Positions 41,263 through 50,023 of a DNA stretch of 64,000 bases are shown piece after piece. The position numbers and the translations under genes were made by a program. The stretch comes from Deltaproteobacteria bacterium (GTDB lineage Bacteria > Myxococcota_A > Polyangia > Polyangiales > Houyiibacteriaceae): positions 62,001-126,000 of the forward strand of contig JAEPMI010000002.1 in NCBI GenBank assembly GCA_017644045.1, in the 5' to 3' direction. A model generated the notes under the pieces. That model saw only the letters and a program-made list of their open reading frames with translations, was not told where the DNA came from and made no database searches. Positions within the stretch are counted from its first letter, which is position 1. Every line of letters starts with the position of its first letter.

Positions 41263-42144
41263 TCACTCGGACTCGGGCTCGGCCGCGGGCGGGTCGCCCG
41301 GGTAGAGGAACGCGCGGCGGGACTCGAAGTAGAGGTTGGCCGAGAGCGCGGTGCAGCGGCCGTCGACGCGGACCATGTCGGCCATGCCCGGGAGCACGCC
41401 CATGAGCAGGCCGCCGTACTGGACCTCCTGCATCTCGTCGGCCATCGCGGCGATCTCGAGGATCTGGTCGATGGTGACCGCGCCGCCCATGACGCCGTCG
41501 GTGACGCCCTCGGGGCCGATGTTGGCGCGGACCTGAGCGTCGACCAAGCGCAGGTCGAAGAAGACGTTGAAGAAGGCCATCGGGAGCTCGACCTCGAAGG
41601 GGTCGGTCTCGAGGACGCCGTCGACGATGCGACCGGTGCCGACGTTGATCGGCGAGCCCGGGTCGATGTCGAAGGTCTGGTCCGGGACGATGTAGCCGTC
41701 CGAGGCCAGGTTCGGGGTACCCACACCGTTGAAGACGCGGACGCTGACGGAGTCGTCGTTGGTCCAGTCCTCGACGTCGTTGACCTCGATCATGAGCAGC
41801 AGGCGGCCGCCGTTGATCGAGCCCTGGATGATGCCCTCGATCGTGCCCTCTTCCGCCATGTCCTCGACGGTCTCGAAGAGGTAGGTGAACTGGTTGTCGA
41901 TGCCCGGCCGGCCGTCGGGCGCGACGAAGTCCGACTTCCGGCAGGAGTCGATGTCGGTCCGGTCGCTCATGCGCCCGTCGAGATCGATGCCGTCCGAGAC
42001 CTCGAGCTCGCCAGCCATCTCGCCGTTGCGGGCGGCGAAGCCGATGGTGGTCACGACGGCGGACTGGGTCTCGCCCGCCGGCTCGCCACCGCAGGAGAGC
42101 GCGGTGAGGAGCGAGAGCAACAGAGGAGTGAGCATCTTCTTCAT
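41263..42144 (-). CDS. Lipoprotein of the DLDxR family, DUF1552 operon
   Basis: A 293-residue predicted lipoprotein (LLSLLTALSC, Cys18). Its N-terminal third holds GIDLDGRMSDRTDIDSCRKSDF followed by GRPGIDNQFTYL, and its C-terminus has DGRCTALSANLYFES. The same two landmarks occur in the lipoproteins at 53444-54172 and 54320-55057, defining a family I do not recognise from databases. It starts 2 nt after the DUF1552 stop, so it is part of that operon. An outer-membrane or periplasmic binding role is inferred only. Confidence 0.72.
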   Translation of the reverse strand: MKKMLTPLLLSLLTALSCGGEPAGETQSAVVTTIGFAARNGEMAGELEVSDGIDLDGRMSDRTDIDSCRKSDFVAPDGRPGIDNQFTYLFETVEDMAEEGTIEGIIQGSINGGRLLLMIEVNDVEDWTNDDSVSVRVFNGVGTPNLASDGYIVPDQTFDIDPGSPINVGTGRIVDGVLETDPFEVELPMAFFNVFFDLRLVDAQVRANIGPEGVTDGVMGGAVTIDQILEIAAMADEMQEVQYGGLLMGVLPGMADMVRVDGRCTALSANLYFESRRAFLYPGDPPAAEPESE

Positions 42145-42146
42145 GA

Positions 42147-43547
42147 TCAGGGCTCCAGTTGCGACACACCGTCGCGGGACAAGCCGTCGCCGAGGCCGAT
42201 GGAGGCCACGTTGAGACCCATCGCTCGCGCGATGGTCATGAGCACGTTCGTCGCGTTCGCGTCCGGGCTGTGGACGTGGGTGCCCATCCGCACGCGCCCG
42301 CCAGCGCCGCCGAAGAGCACGATGGGGAAGTCCTCGAGACTGTGCAGCCGCGGGTTGCTCGAGTCGGTGGTCGCGAGGACCAGCGAGTTGTCGAGCAGTG
42401 TGCCGTCGCCCTCGGGGATGGAGTCCAGCGTGCGCACGAAGTCCGCGAGCCGGTCCATGATGTAGAGGAAGATCGCGCGGACCTTCGGCATGTCGTCGTC
42501 CGGCTCGTTGTGCGTGAGGTCGTGGTGACCCTTCAGCACGCGAGCGCCGTCGTCGATGACCATGTCGATGCCGTCGATGGGGAAGACCACGTCCGAGACC
42601 GGCGGGGTCAGCAGGTAGGTCAGCACGCGGGTCTGATCGCAGGCGAAGGCCATCGCGGTCAGGTCGGCCATGAGCTGGTTGCGCACGCCGACCTGCGGCC
42701 GGCCGTTGTCGTCCAGGCCGACCATCTCCGGCGGCATCTCGGGGCGCATGCAGGCCGCGTAGTTCGGCGGGTCCAGCTCGAGCCGAAGCAGGCGCCGCTC
42801 GATCTCGCGGATGGCGGTGAAGTGCTGCTCGATGCGGAGCCGGTCGGCGCGACCGAGACGGCTCTGCAGGCGGCGCGCGTCCTCGCCGACGGCGTCGAGC
42901 ACGCTGCGCCGGAGCGCGAGGCGCGGATCGACGATGCCGCCCTCACCGGGCGCGCGGAAGCTGGTGCCGAAGAGATCCTGGTAGACCTTGAAGGCCGAGG
43001 GCTCCGACGGGTTCGAAGCGTCCGGTCCCTTGTGGGAGATGGACTTGGTGAACTCGGTCCCCGACACGTGAAGCGAGGGGAAGAGCGTCTCGCCGCCGAC
43101 CTCGGCCGCGATGAGCTGGTCGATGGACGGCTGCTGCCAGATGTTCCGCTCGTCGGTCACGAGGAGCGACGAACCGGAGAGCATGCCGGCGGCGGCGGAC
43201 TCGTGCGGGATCTGACCGCTCGTCCGGACGTTGTAGCCGGTGATGAGCGCCATCTTCGCGGCGTGCTCCATCAGCGGCATCGAGAGCGGCATCCACTCGT
43301 AGTCGGGACTCGTCATGTCCGTGATCGCCGGAGCCGCGCTCGGCGTCCAACCCTCACGGTGCACGCCGTTGCCCCAGAACCAGGTCATGTACCGGCAGGG
43401 GAACCCGCCGCCGTCGGCGTAGGCGGTCCCGCTGTCGTTCATCGCGATCTCGAGGGTCGGCAGCGCGACACCGACCGCGGCACCGCCGAGGAGGCCCCGC
43501 AGGATCGTGCGGCGACCGACCGTCTTCTTCTTCTTGATGAAGCTCAT
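42147..43547 (-). CDS. DUF1552 family Tat-exported protein
   Basis: A 466-residue protein beginning with a twin-arginine-type signal (GRRTILRGLLGGAAVGVALPTLE). The body matches the DUF1552 family: GNGVHREGWTP, IPHESAAAGMLSG, a long helical middle (RLRIEQHFTAIREIERRL) and a C-terminal HSLEDFPIVLFGGAGG with GTHVHSP. These belong to the alkaline-phosphatase-like/DUF1501-type proteins abundant in Planctomycetes and Myxococcota and are always paired with a DUF1592-type cytochrome-like protein. Function is unproven; an extracytoplasmic hydrolase fold is likely. The ATG at 43547 overlaps the upstream stop by 4 nt. Confidence 0.88.
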   Translation of the reverse strand: MSFIKKKKTVGRRTILRGLLGGAAVGVALPTLEIAMNDSGTAYADGGGFPCRYMTWFWGNGVHREGWTPSAAPAITDMTSPDYEWMPLSMPLMEHAAKMALITGYNVRTSGQIPHESAAAGMLSGSSLLVTDERNIWQQPSIDQLIAAEVGGETLFPSLHVSGTEFTKSISHKGPDASNPSEPSAFKVYQDLFGTSFRAPGEGGIVDPRLALRRSVLDAVGEDARRLQSRLGRADRLRIEQHFTAIREIERRLLRLELDPPNYAACMRPEMPPEMVGLDDNGRPQVGVRNQLMADLTAMAFACDQTRVLTYLLTPPVSDVVFPIDGIDMVIDDGARVLKGHHDLTHNEPDDDMPKVRAIFLYIMDRLADFVRTLDSIPEGDGTLLDNSLVLATTDSSNPRLHSLEDFPIVLFGGAGGRVRMGTHVHSPDANATNVLMTIARAMGLNVASIGLGDGLSRDGVSQLEP

Positions 43548-45274
43548 TCGGAGACCTCGCTTCCCTCGACGTCGGTGGCGATCACTTCGTCGGGCGGCGC
43601 GACGAGGCGGAACCCATCGCTGGTCGCGAGGGCGATGATGAGAGTCTGGACGCTGCGACCCGACTCGAGGAAACGGTCGTGCAGGTCACGCAGGATGGCG
43701 GTCTCGTTGGGCCGCTCCGCGTGGCCGGTGCCGTAGCGGTACATCGTGCGCACCAGGCAGCGGCTCGTGGTCTCGGAGGCGGCGAGCGCCCGACCGAGGC
43801 CCGGGGTGTCCTCGAAGTCGCGGCCGTCGAGGTAGCCGCTCGCGTCGATGGGCGCGCCGTTCTCGGTGGTGCGGAAGCGACCGATGGCGTCGAAGTTCTC
43901 GAGCGAGAGCCCGAGCGGGTCCATCAGGTTGTGGCAACCGGCGCAGACCGGCTCCTCCAGGTGGCGGGCCACCCGCTGCCGGAGGGTCGGCGCGTCCGAC
44001 GCGGTGGGCAGCGTGGTCTCGATGTCCGGCGGCGGCGGCGGGATGGGCTGACACATCAGCACCCGACGCAGGTACGCGCCGCGCTTGGTCGCCGACGAGG
44101 TCGTCTTGTTCGAGTGACCCATCAGCAGCGAGAGCTGACCGAGGATGCCGCGGCGGTGCGAGTCCTCGGGGATCTCGTAGAGACCGAAGCCTTCGCGGGA
44201 GGGCGCCGGCACCGCGTAGACCGACGCGAGCGTGCGGTCGATGAAGGTGCGGCGGCCGGTGAACATCTCGCCGTAGTCCGCGTCGCGGAGAAAGATGTCC
44301 TCGACGAAGCGCAGCGTCTCCTCGCGAGCGCTCGGTGGGACGTCGGCGTTGTAGTGGAGGAACTGCTCGGGGTCCTTGGCGACCAGCTCGGGGTTGAGCA
44401 GGCGCTCGAGGAGGAGCATGTCGTCGAAGAACGCGCGAATGCCGCGGCGGGTCTTCTCTTCGTTCTCGAGCATCCGGTGGACCTGCGCCTCGATGCCCTC
44501 CGTGGTGGAGAGCTCGCCGGCGGCGGTCGCATCGAGGAGCGCGTCGTCGGGTGGGCCGGACCAGAGCAGGTAGCTGAGGCGCGTGGCGATCTCCCAGTCG
44601 GAGAGCTCGTGCCAGCCCGGGTGGGTCTCGGACGGGGTGCCGACTTCGGCGCGGTAGAGGAAGTAGGGGCTCTGCAGCAGGTACGCGATCGCGAACTCGA
44701 GCCCGCCGTGGAAGTCGTCGAGTCGAACCGCGGCGTCGTTGGCGATGCCGACGATGCGGGTGCGCTCCTCGCTGGTGAGCGGGCGGCGCCAGGCGCGGCG
44801 GCCGAAGGTGCGCACGAACTGGTCGACGCAGGCGTCGTCGGTCACGCCGCCGGGCGTGCAGCCGATGAAGGCGTCGCGGCCCTCGGCGGCCATCGCCTGC
44901 TCGGCGACCGAGTAGGCGGCCTCTTCGTAGCTGCGCGCCCCACTGCCGCTGAGCGCGAAGGTCGAGACGCCGACCGCGATGAGTCCGAACTCACCGCCGG
45001 GGCGCTCGTCCGAGGGCAGCGAGGCCGGCGGCACGACCATGTCTCCGAAGAGATCTTCGATCGTGTGCTGGTACTCGTGCGCCGCGAGCCGTCGCAGCGG
45101 ACCCGGTTCGGGCTCGTACGGCGGCGGCTCGACCTCGGCGGGCTCCACCGATCCGATGTTCCCGTCACACCCCAGCAGCGAAGCCAGCAGGCTCATGCTG
45201 AGGATCAGCGGTAGTTGAAATCGACGCGAGCGAGGCTCGCTCTGGCGATCCACAAGCAACGTCTTACACCCCAT
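43544..45274 (-). CDS. DUF1592/DUF1588-type lipoprotein with CxxCH
   Basis: A 576-residue predicted lipoprotein (signal to LLASLLGC) with the planctomycete-type module order: DUF1587-like start (LRRLAAHEYQHTIEDLFG), DUF1595-like middle (FGRRAWRRPLTSEE), DUF1592 (ATRLSYLLWSGPPDDALLDA, then FFDDMLLLERLL), DUF1588 with VCAGCHNLMDPLGLSLENFD, and a DUF1585-like end (RCLVRTMYRYGTGHAE). CxxCH is a heme c attachment motif, so one heme may be bound, which would fit the cytochrome maturation genes at 5.4-6.6 kb. It is coupled by ATGA to the DUF1552 gene. The start at 45274 retains a basic N-region; shorter starts lack it. Confidence 0.86.
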   Translation of the reverse strand: MGCKTLLVDRQSEPRSRRFQLPLILSMSLLASLLGCDGNIGSVEPAEVEPPPYEPEPGPLRRLAAHEYQHTIEDLFGDMVVPPASLPSDERPGGEFGLIAVGVSTFALSGSGARSYEEAAYSVAEQAMAAEGRDAFIGCTPGGVTDDACVDQFVRTFGRRAWRRPLTSEERTRIVGIANDAAVRLDDFHGGLEFAIAYLLQSPYFLYRAEVGTPSETHPGWHELSDWEIATRLSYLLWSGPPDDALLDATAAGELSTTEGIEAQVHRMLENEEKTRRGIRAFFDDMLLLERLLNPELVAKDPEQFLHYNADVPPSAREETLRFVEDIFLRDADYGEMFTGRRTFIDRTLASVYAVPAPSREGFGLYEIPEDSHRRGILGQLSLLMGHSNKTTSSATKRGAYLRRVLMCQPIPPPPPDIETTLPTASDAPTLRQRVARHLEEPVCAGCHNLMDPLGLSLENFDAIGRFRTTENGAPIDASGYLDGRDFEDTPGLGRALAASETTSRCLVRTMYRYGTGHAERPNETAILRDLHDRFLESGRSVQTLIIALATSDGFRLVAPPDEVIATDVEGSEVSE

Positions 45275-45388
45275 TCGGCAGCCGCCGGACCTCTGGCGAC
45301 AATTGGTAATACCACTTAGACGATCCAAACCCCGACGTCAACGGACGGCACGGAGTTCGTAGGGGCATCCGCACGCCGAGCCCTCTGG

Positions 45389-45394
45389 TATCGT
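45389..45394 (+). promoter_or_regulatory. Predicted -10 element (leaderless type)
   Basis: GG-TATCGT, 7 nt before the ATG at 45402, in the 127-bp divergent gap to the DUF1592 gene. Confidence 0.4.
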
Positions 45395-45401
45395 CGGCGC
45401 G

Positions 45402-46400
45402 ATGCCGCGGGACGAGGAGGCCACCGAGCTGCTGGGGAAGGTGCTCAGCGGGCGCTACCGGCTCGACTCGGTGATCGGCGAGGGGGGCATGGGCGCGGTC
45501 TATTCCGCCACCCACCTCAAGCTCGAGCGGCCGGTCGCCGTGAAGGTGCTCCGGGCCTCGATGAAGGGTGAGTCGACGCACCTGGACCGCTTCTTCCAGG
45601 AGGCCCGGGCGGCCGCCTCGGTCCAGAGCACCGGGGTCGTCGACGTGATGGACCTCGACGTCGACCCGCAGATCGGGCCCTACCTCGTGATGGAGAAGCT
45701 CGAGGGCGAGCCCCTCACCGAGGTGCTCCGTCGCGGCAAGACCACGCCCGAGGAGGCGGTCGCCCTCATCGGCGAGCTCCTCGACGTGCTCGCCGCGGTG
45801 CACAAGCACGACATCATCCACCGCGACCTCAAGCCCCCGAACGTCTACCTCCACCGCGACGAGAAGGGCGAGCGCGTGCTCAAGGTGCTCGACTTCGGCA
45901 TCGCCAAGGTCCGCCAGCGGCACCTGACCCTCACTGGCGAGATCGTCGGCACGCCACGCTTCATGGCGCCGGAGCAAGCGCAGGGCGATCCGCTCGACCA
46001 GCGCACCGACCTCTACTCGGCGGGGCTGCTGCTCTACTGCTGCCTCTGTGGGAAGCCGCCCTTCGACGGCGTGGTCGGCGGCCGCGTGATCACGCTCCTC
46101 GAGAAGGGTCCGACGCCACTGCGTGAGCTCGAGCCCGATCTGCCGGAGGCGCTGCACCGAGTCGTGGAGAAGGCGCTCTCCCCGAAGCCGGCCGACCGCT
46201 TCGACACCGCCGCCGAGATGGCGACGGCGCTGCGCGCGGCGCTCCAGGAGCCGGGCGAAGCGCCAGCGGGGTCGGCGTCGCGTGGCACCTCGTCGCCGCC
46301 GAAGGACAAGGCCGCCATCCCGATGCTCGCGGTCATCGTCGTGCTGCTCGCGATCGTGCTCGGCGTGGGCTTGTACGTCTTCCGCGACTCGCTGCCGTGA
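45402..46400 (+). CDS. Membrane-anchored Ser/Thr protein kinase (PknB-like)
   Basis: A 332-residue Hanks kinase with GEGGMGAVYSA, VAVKVL, a canonical HRDLKPPN loop, DFGIAK and MAPEQ. The kinase domain fills residues 18-275. A short Pro/Ser linker then leads to a C-terminal membrane helix (AIPMLAVIVVLLAIVLGVGLYVF) with only a few residues beyond it, so no extracellular sensor. All catalytic residues are present, in contrast to the Thr-loop kinases at 20-22 kb. It is divergent from the DUF1592 operon. Substrates unknown. Confidence 0.9.
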   Translation: MPRDEEATELLGKVLSGRYRLDSVIGEGGMGAVYSATHLKLERPVAVKVLRASMKGESTHLDRFFQEARAAASVQSTGVVDVMDLDVDPQIGPYLVMEKLEGEPLTEVLRRGKTTPEEAVALIGELLDVLAAVHKHDIIHRDLKPPNVYLHRDEKGERVLKVLDFGIAKVRQRHLTLTGEIVGTPRFMAPEQAQGDPLDQRTDLYSAGLLLYCCLCGKPPFDGVVGGRVITLLEKGPTPLRELEPDLPEALHRVVEKALSPKPADRFDTAAEMATALRAALQEPGEAPAGSASRGTSSPPKDKAAIPMLAVIVVLLAIVLGVGLYVFRDSLP

Positions 46401-46515
46401 CCGCGCCCGCGCCATCGCGTGGAAGAAGGCCGCTCCCCGGGTTCCCCACCGCGATGGGCCTGCTGCCGTCGACTCCTCTCGGAGCTGGCCCAGCCTTTGC
46501 GTAGGCAATGGGGCC

Positions 46516-47250
46516 ATGAAGCGATGGCACATCCTGGCAGTCTCGTTGGCGATCGTCTTGCCGGGATCGGTCGCCCTGGCCTGCTCGCTCGCGGACGAGC
46601 CCGCTCCCGGTGTGGTGTTGGGCTACGCCCGCTATCACTCCGTCCCCGCGGAAGAGATCGACCCCGTCCCATCGAACGTGGCCGGCGCAATGGCGGATGC
46701 GGGCGGCGACGCCTTCAGCAGCGCGGGCGTGCCGCTCTGGCGCCATCCCGAAGGCGAGCCCGTGATGACTCTCGGCGGCACCATCATCCCGCGGACCGAC
46801 ATCGTCGACTCGACCCCTCCCAGCCGCCCGACGATCACCTCGGCGCAGCTGATGTCGAGCGGCGGTGGCTGCGGCGCCTACGGCTGCGGCCGGCTGAACA
46901 CCTTCCACTTCGAGATCGACGCCACCGACGACATCGCGCCCGCCGAGCGGCTCACCTACGCCGTCTACTTCACCGACGACGAGTCCGCGCCGGCCGGCGA
47001 GCCGGACAAGCTCCTCGTTCACGACTGGGACGGCCAGCTCTGGGGCTGGGGCAGCGAGTCGGACGAGGGTGCGCGCATCTTCGCCTGGGTGCGCGCGCTG
47101 GATCAGGCCGGCAACGCGAGCGAGCTCAGCGAGCCCGTGCGCGTCGACACCGGTGGGAGCGGGTGCAGCGCGGGCCCACGCGCCGGCGGACTGCTCCCGG
47201 TCGCGTTCGTGCTGCTCCTCTTCCTGCGTCGCCAACGACGAACCGCCTGA
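46516..47250 (+). CDS. Exported protein with MYXO-CTERM-like anchor
   Basis: A 244-residue protein with a signal peptide (AVSLAIVLPGSVALAC), a beta-rich body with an Ig-like feel (TYAVYFTDDES, ARIFAWVRALDQAGNAS) and a C-terminal tag: GCSAGPRAGG, a hydrophobic helix (LLPVAFVLLLFL) and RRQRR. This tripartite tail is the MYXO-CTERM/GlyGly-CTERM arrangement used for surface anchoring after processing. The first mature residue region has a Cys, so a lipoprotein route is an alternative. Function unknown. Confidence 0.72.
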   Translation: MKRWHILAVSLAIVLPGSVALACSLADEPAPGVVLGYARYHSVPAEEIDPVPSNVAGAMADAGGDAFSSAGVPLWRHPEGEPVMTLGGTIIPRTDIVDSTPPSRPTITSAQLMSSGGGCGAYGCGRLNTFHFEIDATDDIAPAERLTYAVYFTDDESAPAGEPDKLLVHDWDGQLWGWGSESDEGARIFAWVRALDQAGNASELSEPVRVDTGGSGCSAGPRAGGLLPVAFVLLLFLRRQRRTA

Positions 47251-47290
47251 GTCGTTTGCCACCGCTCGAGCACGGGCTCAGGATCCCACC

Positions 47291-48262
47291 GTGCGCACCC
47301 CGGAGGAGAAGGCCGACTTCGCGCTCGTGACCGCGGTCGCGCAACGCTGTGCCGAGCGAGACGCGCGGCACGACCCTCCGCCAGAGCCCGAGCGCCTCGC
47401 ACACGCCGTGCACTGGCTGGATCTCGAGGTCGGCAACGGCGGCTTCCACCAGTACTTCTTCAACTCTGCAGGGGCGGGCTGGTCCACGGCGCGCGACGGC
47501 CTCGACGCCATCGGCGCGCACGGGCCCAAGGCCGTGCTCGACCGCGTGCTCGCTCTCTTCGACAGACCACCCTATGAGAACCGCAAGTCCCGCTCCTACC
47601 AGCTCGAGCGGCTGGAGACCCAACACCCGGGCGCACTGAGTGAGGCCGACCGCGACTGGTATGCGCTCTACCGAAGCGAGGCGATCGAGCCACGCCTCGC
47701 CGAGTACCTCCGCGCGCACGTCGACGAGCTCTGCGTTCCGCCGCGCTTCGCGTCCATGGCAGACGTGCGCATCGGAGCCGAGCTGACACCCGAGCTGCTC
47801 GCCGCTCGACCGGTGTGGGTCCGCGCCGGTCTGCTCGACCGCGTCTACGCCTGGCCCTGCCCGCTGCCCGCCTCGCTCGATCAGGTGAAGGTCCTCGGCG
47901 CCGCGCGCGCGAGAGAGCGCTCCCCGTTTCTCGTGCGCGCCCGCTTCTCACTCCCTTCCGGCGACGAGCTCGACGGCTACCTGACCCCACGTGACTACGT
48001 CACGGGCCTGAGCGGCCAGGATGTGCACGACGCACGCCCCCACGTCTGGCTCGACGAGCTCGGCTTCGTCTCGTTCTGGATCGGCGCTCGCGAGGACCTC
48101 GCCGCGCCCCACCGGGCCCTGCTCGCGGCGCTCGGCCCCGAGCCCTTTCCGATCATGGCCACCCCCGAGGCGGCGTCATGGCGCCCCAGCCACCCGCTCC
48201 GAATCGACGGCTTCTACCGCCAAGGCATGAACGGCCAACCGAGCCGCCTTCCGTACCCGTGA
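47291..48262 (+). CDS. DUF4375-domain protein
   Basis: A 323-residue cytoplasmic protein. Residues about 35-145 match DUF4375 (DLEVGNGGFHQYFFNSAG, a very typical core). The C-terminal half is a separate alpha/beta region (VRARFSLPSGDELDGYLTPRDY, VSFWIGAREDL) that I cannot name. The GTG at 47291 is used; the frame extends upstream only into the previous gene. DUF4375 proteins are often found in immunity-protein-like or housekeeping contexts, without known activity. Confidence 0.72.
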   Translation: MRTPEEKADFALVTAVAQRCAERDARHDPPPEPERLAHAVHWLDLEVGNGGFHQYFFNSAGAGWSTARDGLDAIGAHGPKAVLDRVLALFDRPPYENRKSRSYQLERLETQHPGALSEADRDWYALYRSEAIEPRLAEYLRAHVDELCVPPRFASMADVRIGAELTPELLAARPVWVRAGLLDRVYAWPCPLPASLDQVKVLGAARARERSPFLVRARFSLPSGDELDGYLTPRDYVTGLSGQDVHDARPHVWLDELGFVSFWIGAREDLAAPHRALLAALGPEPFPIMATPEAASWRPSHPLRIDGFYRQGMNGQPSRLPYP

Positions 48263-48393
48263 TCGAGAGCGCGAGTGTTCGCGGCACCATCGCCCACCAC
48301 CCGCGAGAGAGTTCCGCGCCATGGGCGACCACCCAACGATGGACTCCGCGCTGCGCCAGCCCAGCATCGAACGCGCACCGCTGACCGGCGACC

Positions 48394-48439
48394 CGAGCTG
48401 AGCAACGTCGCAGCACCGAGCTGAACGACGTCGCAGCAC
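48394..48439. repeat. Tandem 23-bp repeat (two copies)
   Basis: Copies at 48394-48416 and 48417-48439 differ at two positions, and a 6-bp start of a third follows. It lies in the 297-bp gap before the YdcF-like gene, in which no other gene was seen. Confidence 0.75.
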
Positions 48440-48544
48440 CGAGCTCTCCCCATCGCTGCCACGGAATCGCCACAACCACCCGCCACGCTGCGCGTGGTGG
48501 GGCGAAGGCGGCGACGACTGACGAGCGTGAACCTGGCATCGAGC

Positions 48545-48550
48545 TATGCT
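48545..48550 (+). promoter_or_regulatory. Predicted -10 element that sets the YdcF-like start
   Basis: GC-TATGCT, 9 nt before the GTG at 48560. It lies inside the longer open frame, so upstream GTG codons at 48494 and 48527 would not be on this transcript. Confidence 0.4.
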
Positions 48551-48559
48551 CGGCGTCGC

Positions 48560-49120
48560 GTGCTCTTCGGGTGGATCGCTCTGGCTCTGGGCTCGGCCTA
48601 CGCGCTCGCGGCGGTGTCGCTCGAGCGCTTCGGACTGAAGCGCTCGCTCGGCGACGAGCCCTACGACGCGATCGTGGTCGCGGGCTGCGCGGTGCGTGAA
48701 GACGGGACGCCGAGCCCGGCGCTCGCTCACCGCGCCAAGCACGCGGTGCAGCTCTTCGAGGCCGGGCTCGCGCCCAAGGTGGTCTTCACCGGCGGCGTGG
48801 GCACCTTCGCGCCCAGCGAGGCGCAGTCGGCAGCGACCTACGCGATCGGACTCGGGCTGCCGGAGAAGGCCGTCGTGCTCGAAGACGCGAGCACCTCGAC
48901 GGAAGAGAACGCGCGCTTCGCCGCCGACATCATCGGCGACGACGCGCGCATCCTGGTGGTGAGCGACGGCTACCACGTCTTCCGCTGCGAGCGCGTCTTC
49001 GGTCGCTACTTCCGCGAGGTCCGGGGGAGCGGCTCGCGAGGCCGCCCCTCGGCGCGCGCTCGAGGCGCCTTCCGAGAGGTCATCGCAGTCACCGCCTACG
49101 GATTGCTGGGCCGGCTCTGA
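48560..49120 (+). CDS. YdcF-like (DUF218) membrane protein
   Basis: A 186-residue protein: an N-terminal membrane helix (LFGWIALALGSAYALAAV), then the DUF218/YdcF domain with YDAIVVAGCAVREDG, a helix with LAHRAKHAVQLFEAG, VVFTGGVG, EDASTSTEENARF and LVVSDGYHVFRC. The family includes SanA and ElyC, linked to envelope integrity and polysaccharide metabolism; YdcF itself binds SAM. The start at 48560 follows the TATGCT element; longer versions from 48494 or 48527 are possible. It ends before a strong bidirectional terminator. Confidence 0.82.
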   Translation: MLFGWIALALGSAYALAAVSLERFGLKRSLGDEPYDAIVVAGCAVREDGTPSPALAHRAKHAVQLFEAGLAPKVVFTGGVGTFAPSEAQSAATYAIGLGLPEKAVVLEDASTSTEENARFAADIIGDDARILVVSDGYHVFRCERVFGRYFREVRGSGSRGRPSARARGAFREVIAVTAYGLLGRL

Positions 49121-49158
49121 TCTAGCGCCCGCGGCGGTCGCGTCCACCAAACGAAACC

Positions 49159-49214
49159 AAAGAAGACGATCGTCCCCGGTATCGCGAAGGACACCGGGGA
49201 CGATCGTCTTCTTT
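49159..49214. terminator. Bidirectional hairpin terminator with a perfect 22-bp stem
   Basis: Arms 49159-49180 and 49193-49214 are exact reverse complements with a 12-nt loop. A-rich on the left flank and T-rich on the right, so it can work as an intrinsic terminator in both directions. It sits between the convergent YdcF-like and DUF2914 genes. Confidence 0.88.
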
Positions 49215-49241
49215 GTATTCTTGTTGAGCCGTGAGGAGCGG

Positions 49242-49856
49242 TCACTCCTCGATGGTGAACTCGTGGTCGGTGAGCACGCGGCCCTCTTCGTCGCGGAGCT
49301 CCACGCGCCAGTCACCCGGCATCTGGATGTGCGAGCTGTAGGCCCAGGTCCGCCAGCGCGGGGCGCCGGCCGGGACGTCGAGCTCGATGAGGCCGCGGTC
49401 CTGACCGTCGGGGCCGACGAAGACGACCATCGGGTGGCGGTCCTCGGTGCCCTCGCGGTTGGTCAGCTCGAAGTGGGCATAGAGCTTCGCGTCCTCGGCG
49501 AAGAAGGTCGTGTCGGGATCGACCGGCTCGCGGCCTTCGATGTCGCGGGCGACCGCGACGCGACGCACGTCGAGACCGTCGACCGAAGGACGCTCGACCT
49601 CGGGCTCCGGCGTGGGGTCCGGGGCGTCGAGAATGGACTCGGGCTCGGCGGTCGGCCGAACGGTCGCCAGGTTGGCGGGCGGCTCGGGGGCGGGCCGCGG
49701 CGTGGGTGCGACGGTCGCCGAGGCGCTCTCGTCGCGGGGGGTTCGATCGTCGTCACCGCAGCCCACGAGGGCGAGCCCCGCCACGAGGGCGAAGGCCGCC
49801 GCGCGGCGGGCGAGGGACGTCATCGGGAAGGAGGGCTTGGTGTCGTTCTGGTTCAT
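49242..49856 (-). CDS. DUF2914-domain lipoprotein
   Basis: A 204-residue predicted lipoprotein (ALVAGLALVGC) with a Pro/Thr/Glu-rich linker and a C-terminal DUF2914 domain (AKLYAHFELTNREGTED, then MPGDWRVELRDEEGRVL). DUF2914 is a beta-sandwich often found in exported proteins of unknown role. The ATG at 49856 is used; a later ATG at 49823 would shorten the n-region only. It is convergent with the YdcF-like gene across the terminator and divergent from the hydrolase at 50024. Confidence 0.75.
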   Translation of the reverse strand: MNQNDTKPSFPMTSLARRAAAFALVAGLALVGCGDDDRTPRDESASATVAPTPRPAPEPPANLATVRPTAEPESILDAPDPTPEPEVERPSVDGLDVRRVAVARDIEGREPVDPDTTFFAEDAKLYAHFELTNREGTEDRHPMVVFVGPDGQDRGLIELDVPAGAPRWRTWAYSSHIQMPGDWRVELRDEEGRVLTDHEFTIEE

Positions 49857-50010
49857 GCCCACCACGCCTCGCAGGGCGCGTGCCGCACCCGTGTGCCGCA
49901 TTTTGCTCAATGATTCCGGCACCGACCCCCGACCCACAGTGGATGTGCACCCACATGTGTGTGTCCCGGCGCCGTCGGCAACAAAGAGGCCCGCGTTCGG
50001 GGGCGGCTGG

Positions 50011-50016
50011 TACCCT
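50011..50016 (+). promoter_or_regulatory. Predicted -10 element (leaderless type)
   Basis: GG-TACCCT, 7 nt before the ATG at 50024. The same hexamer and spacing occur at 56937-56942. Confidence 0.42.
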
Positions 50017-50023
50017 GAACGCG

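Noticed and set aside
48263-48493. Possible small gene or RNA with the 23-bp repeat
   Set aside because: No frame with start signal, no conserved fold recognised; only the repeat itself can be supported.
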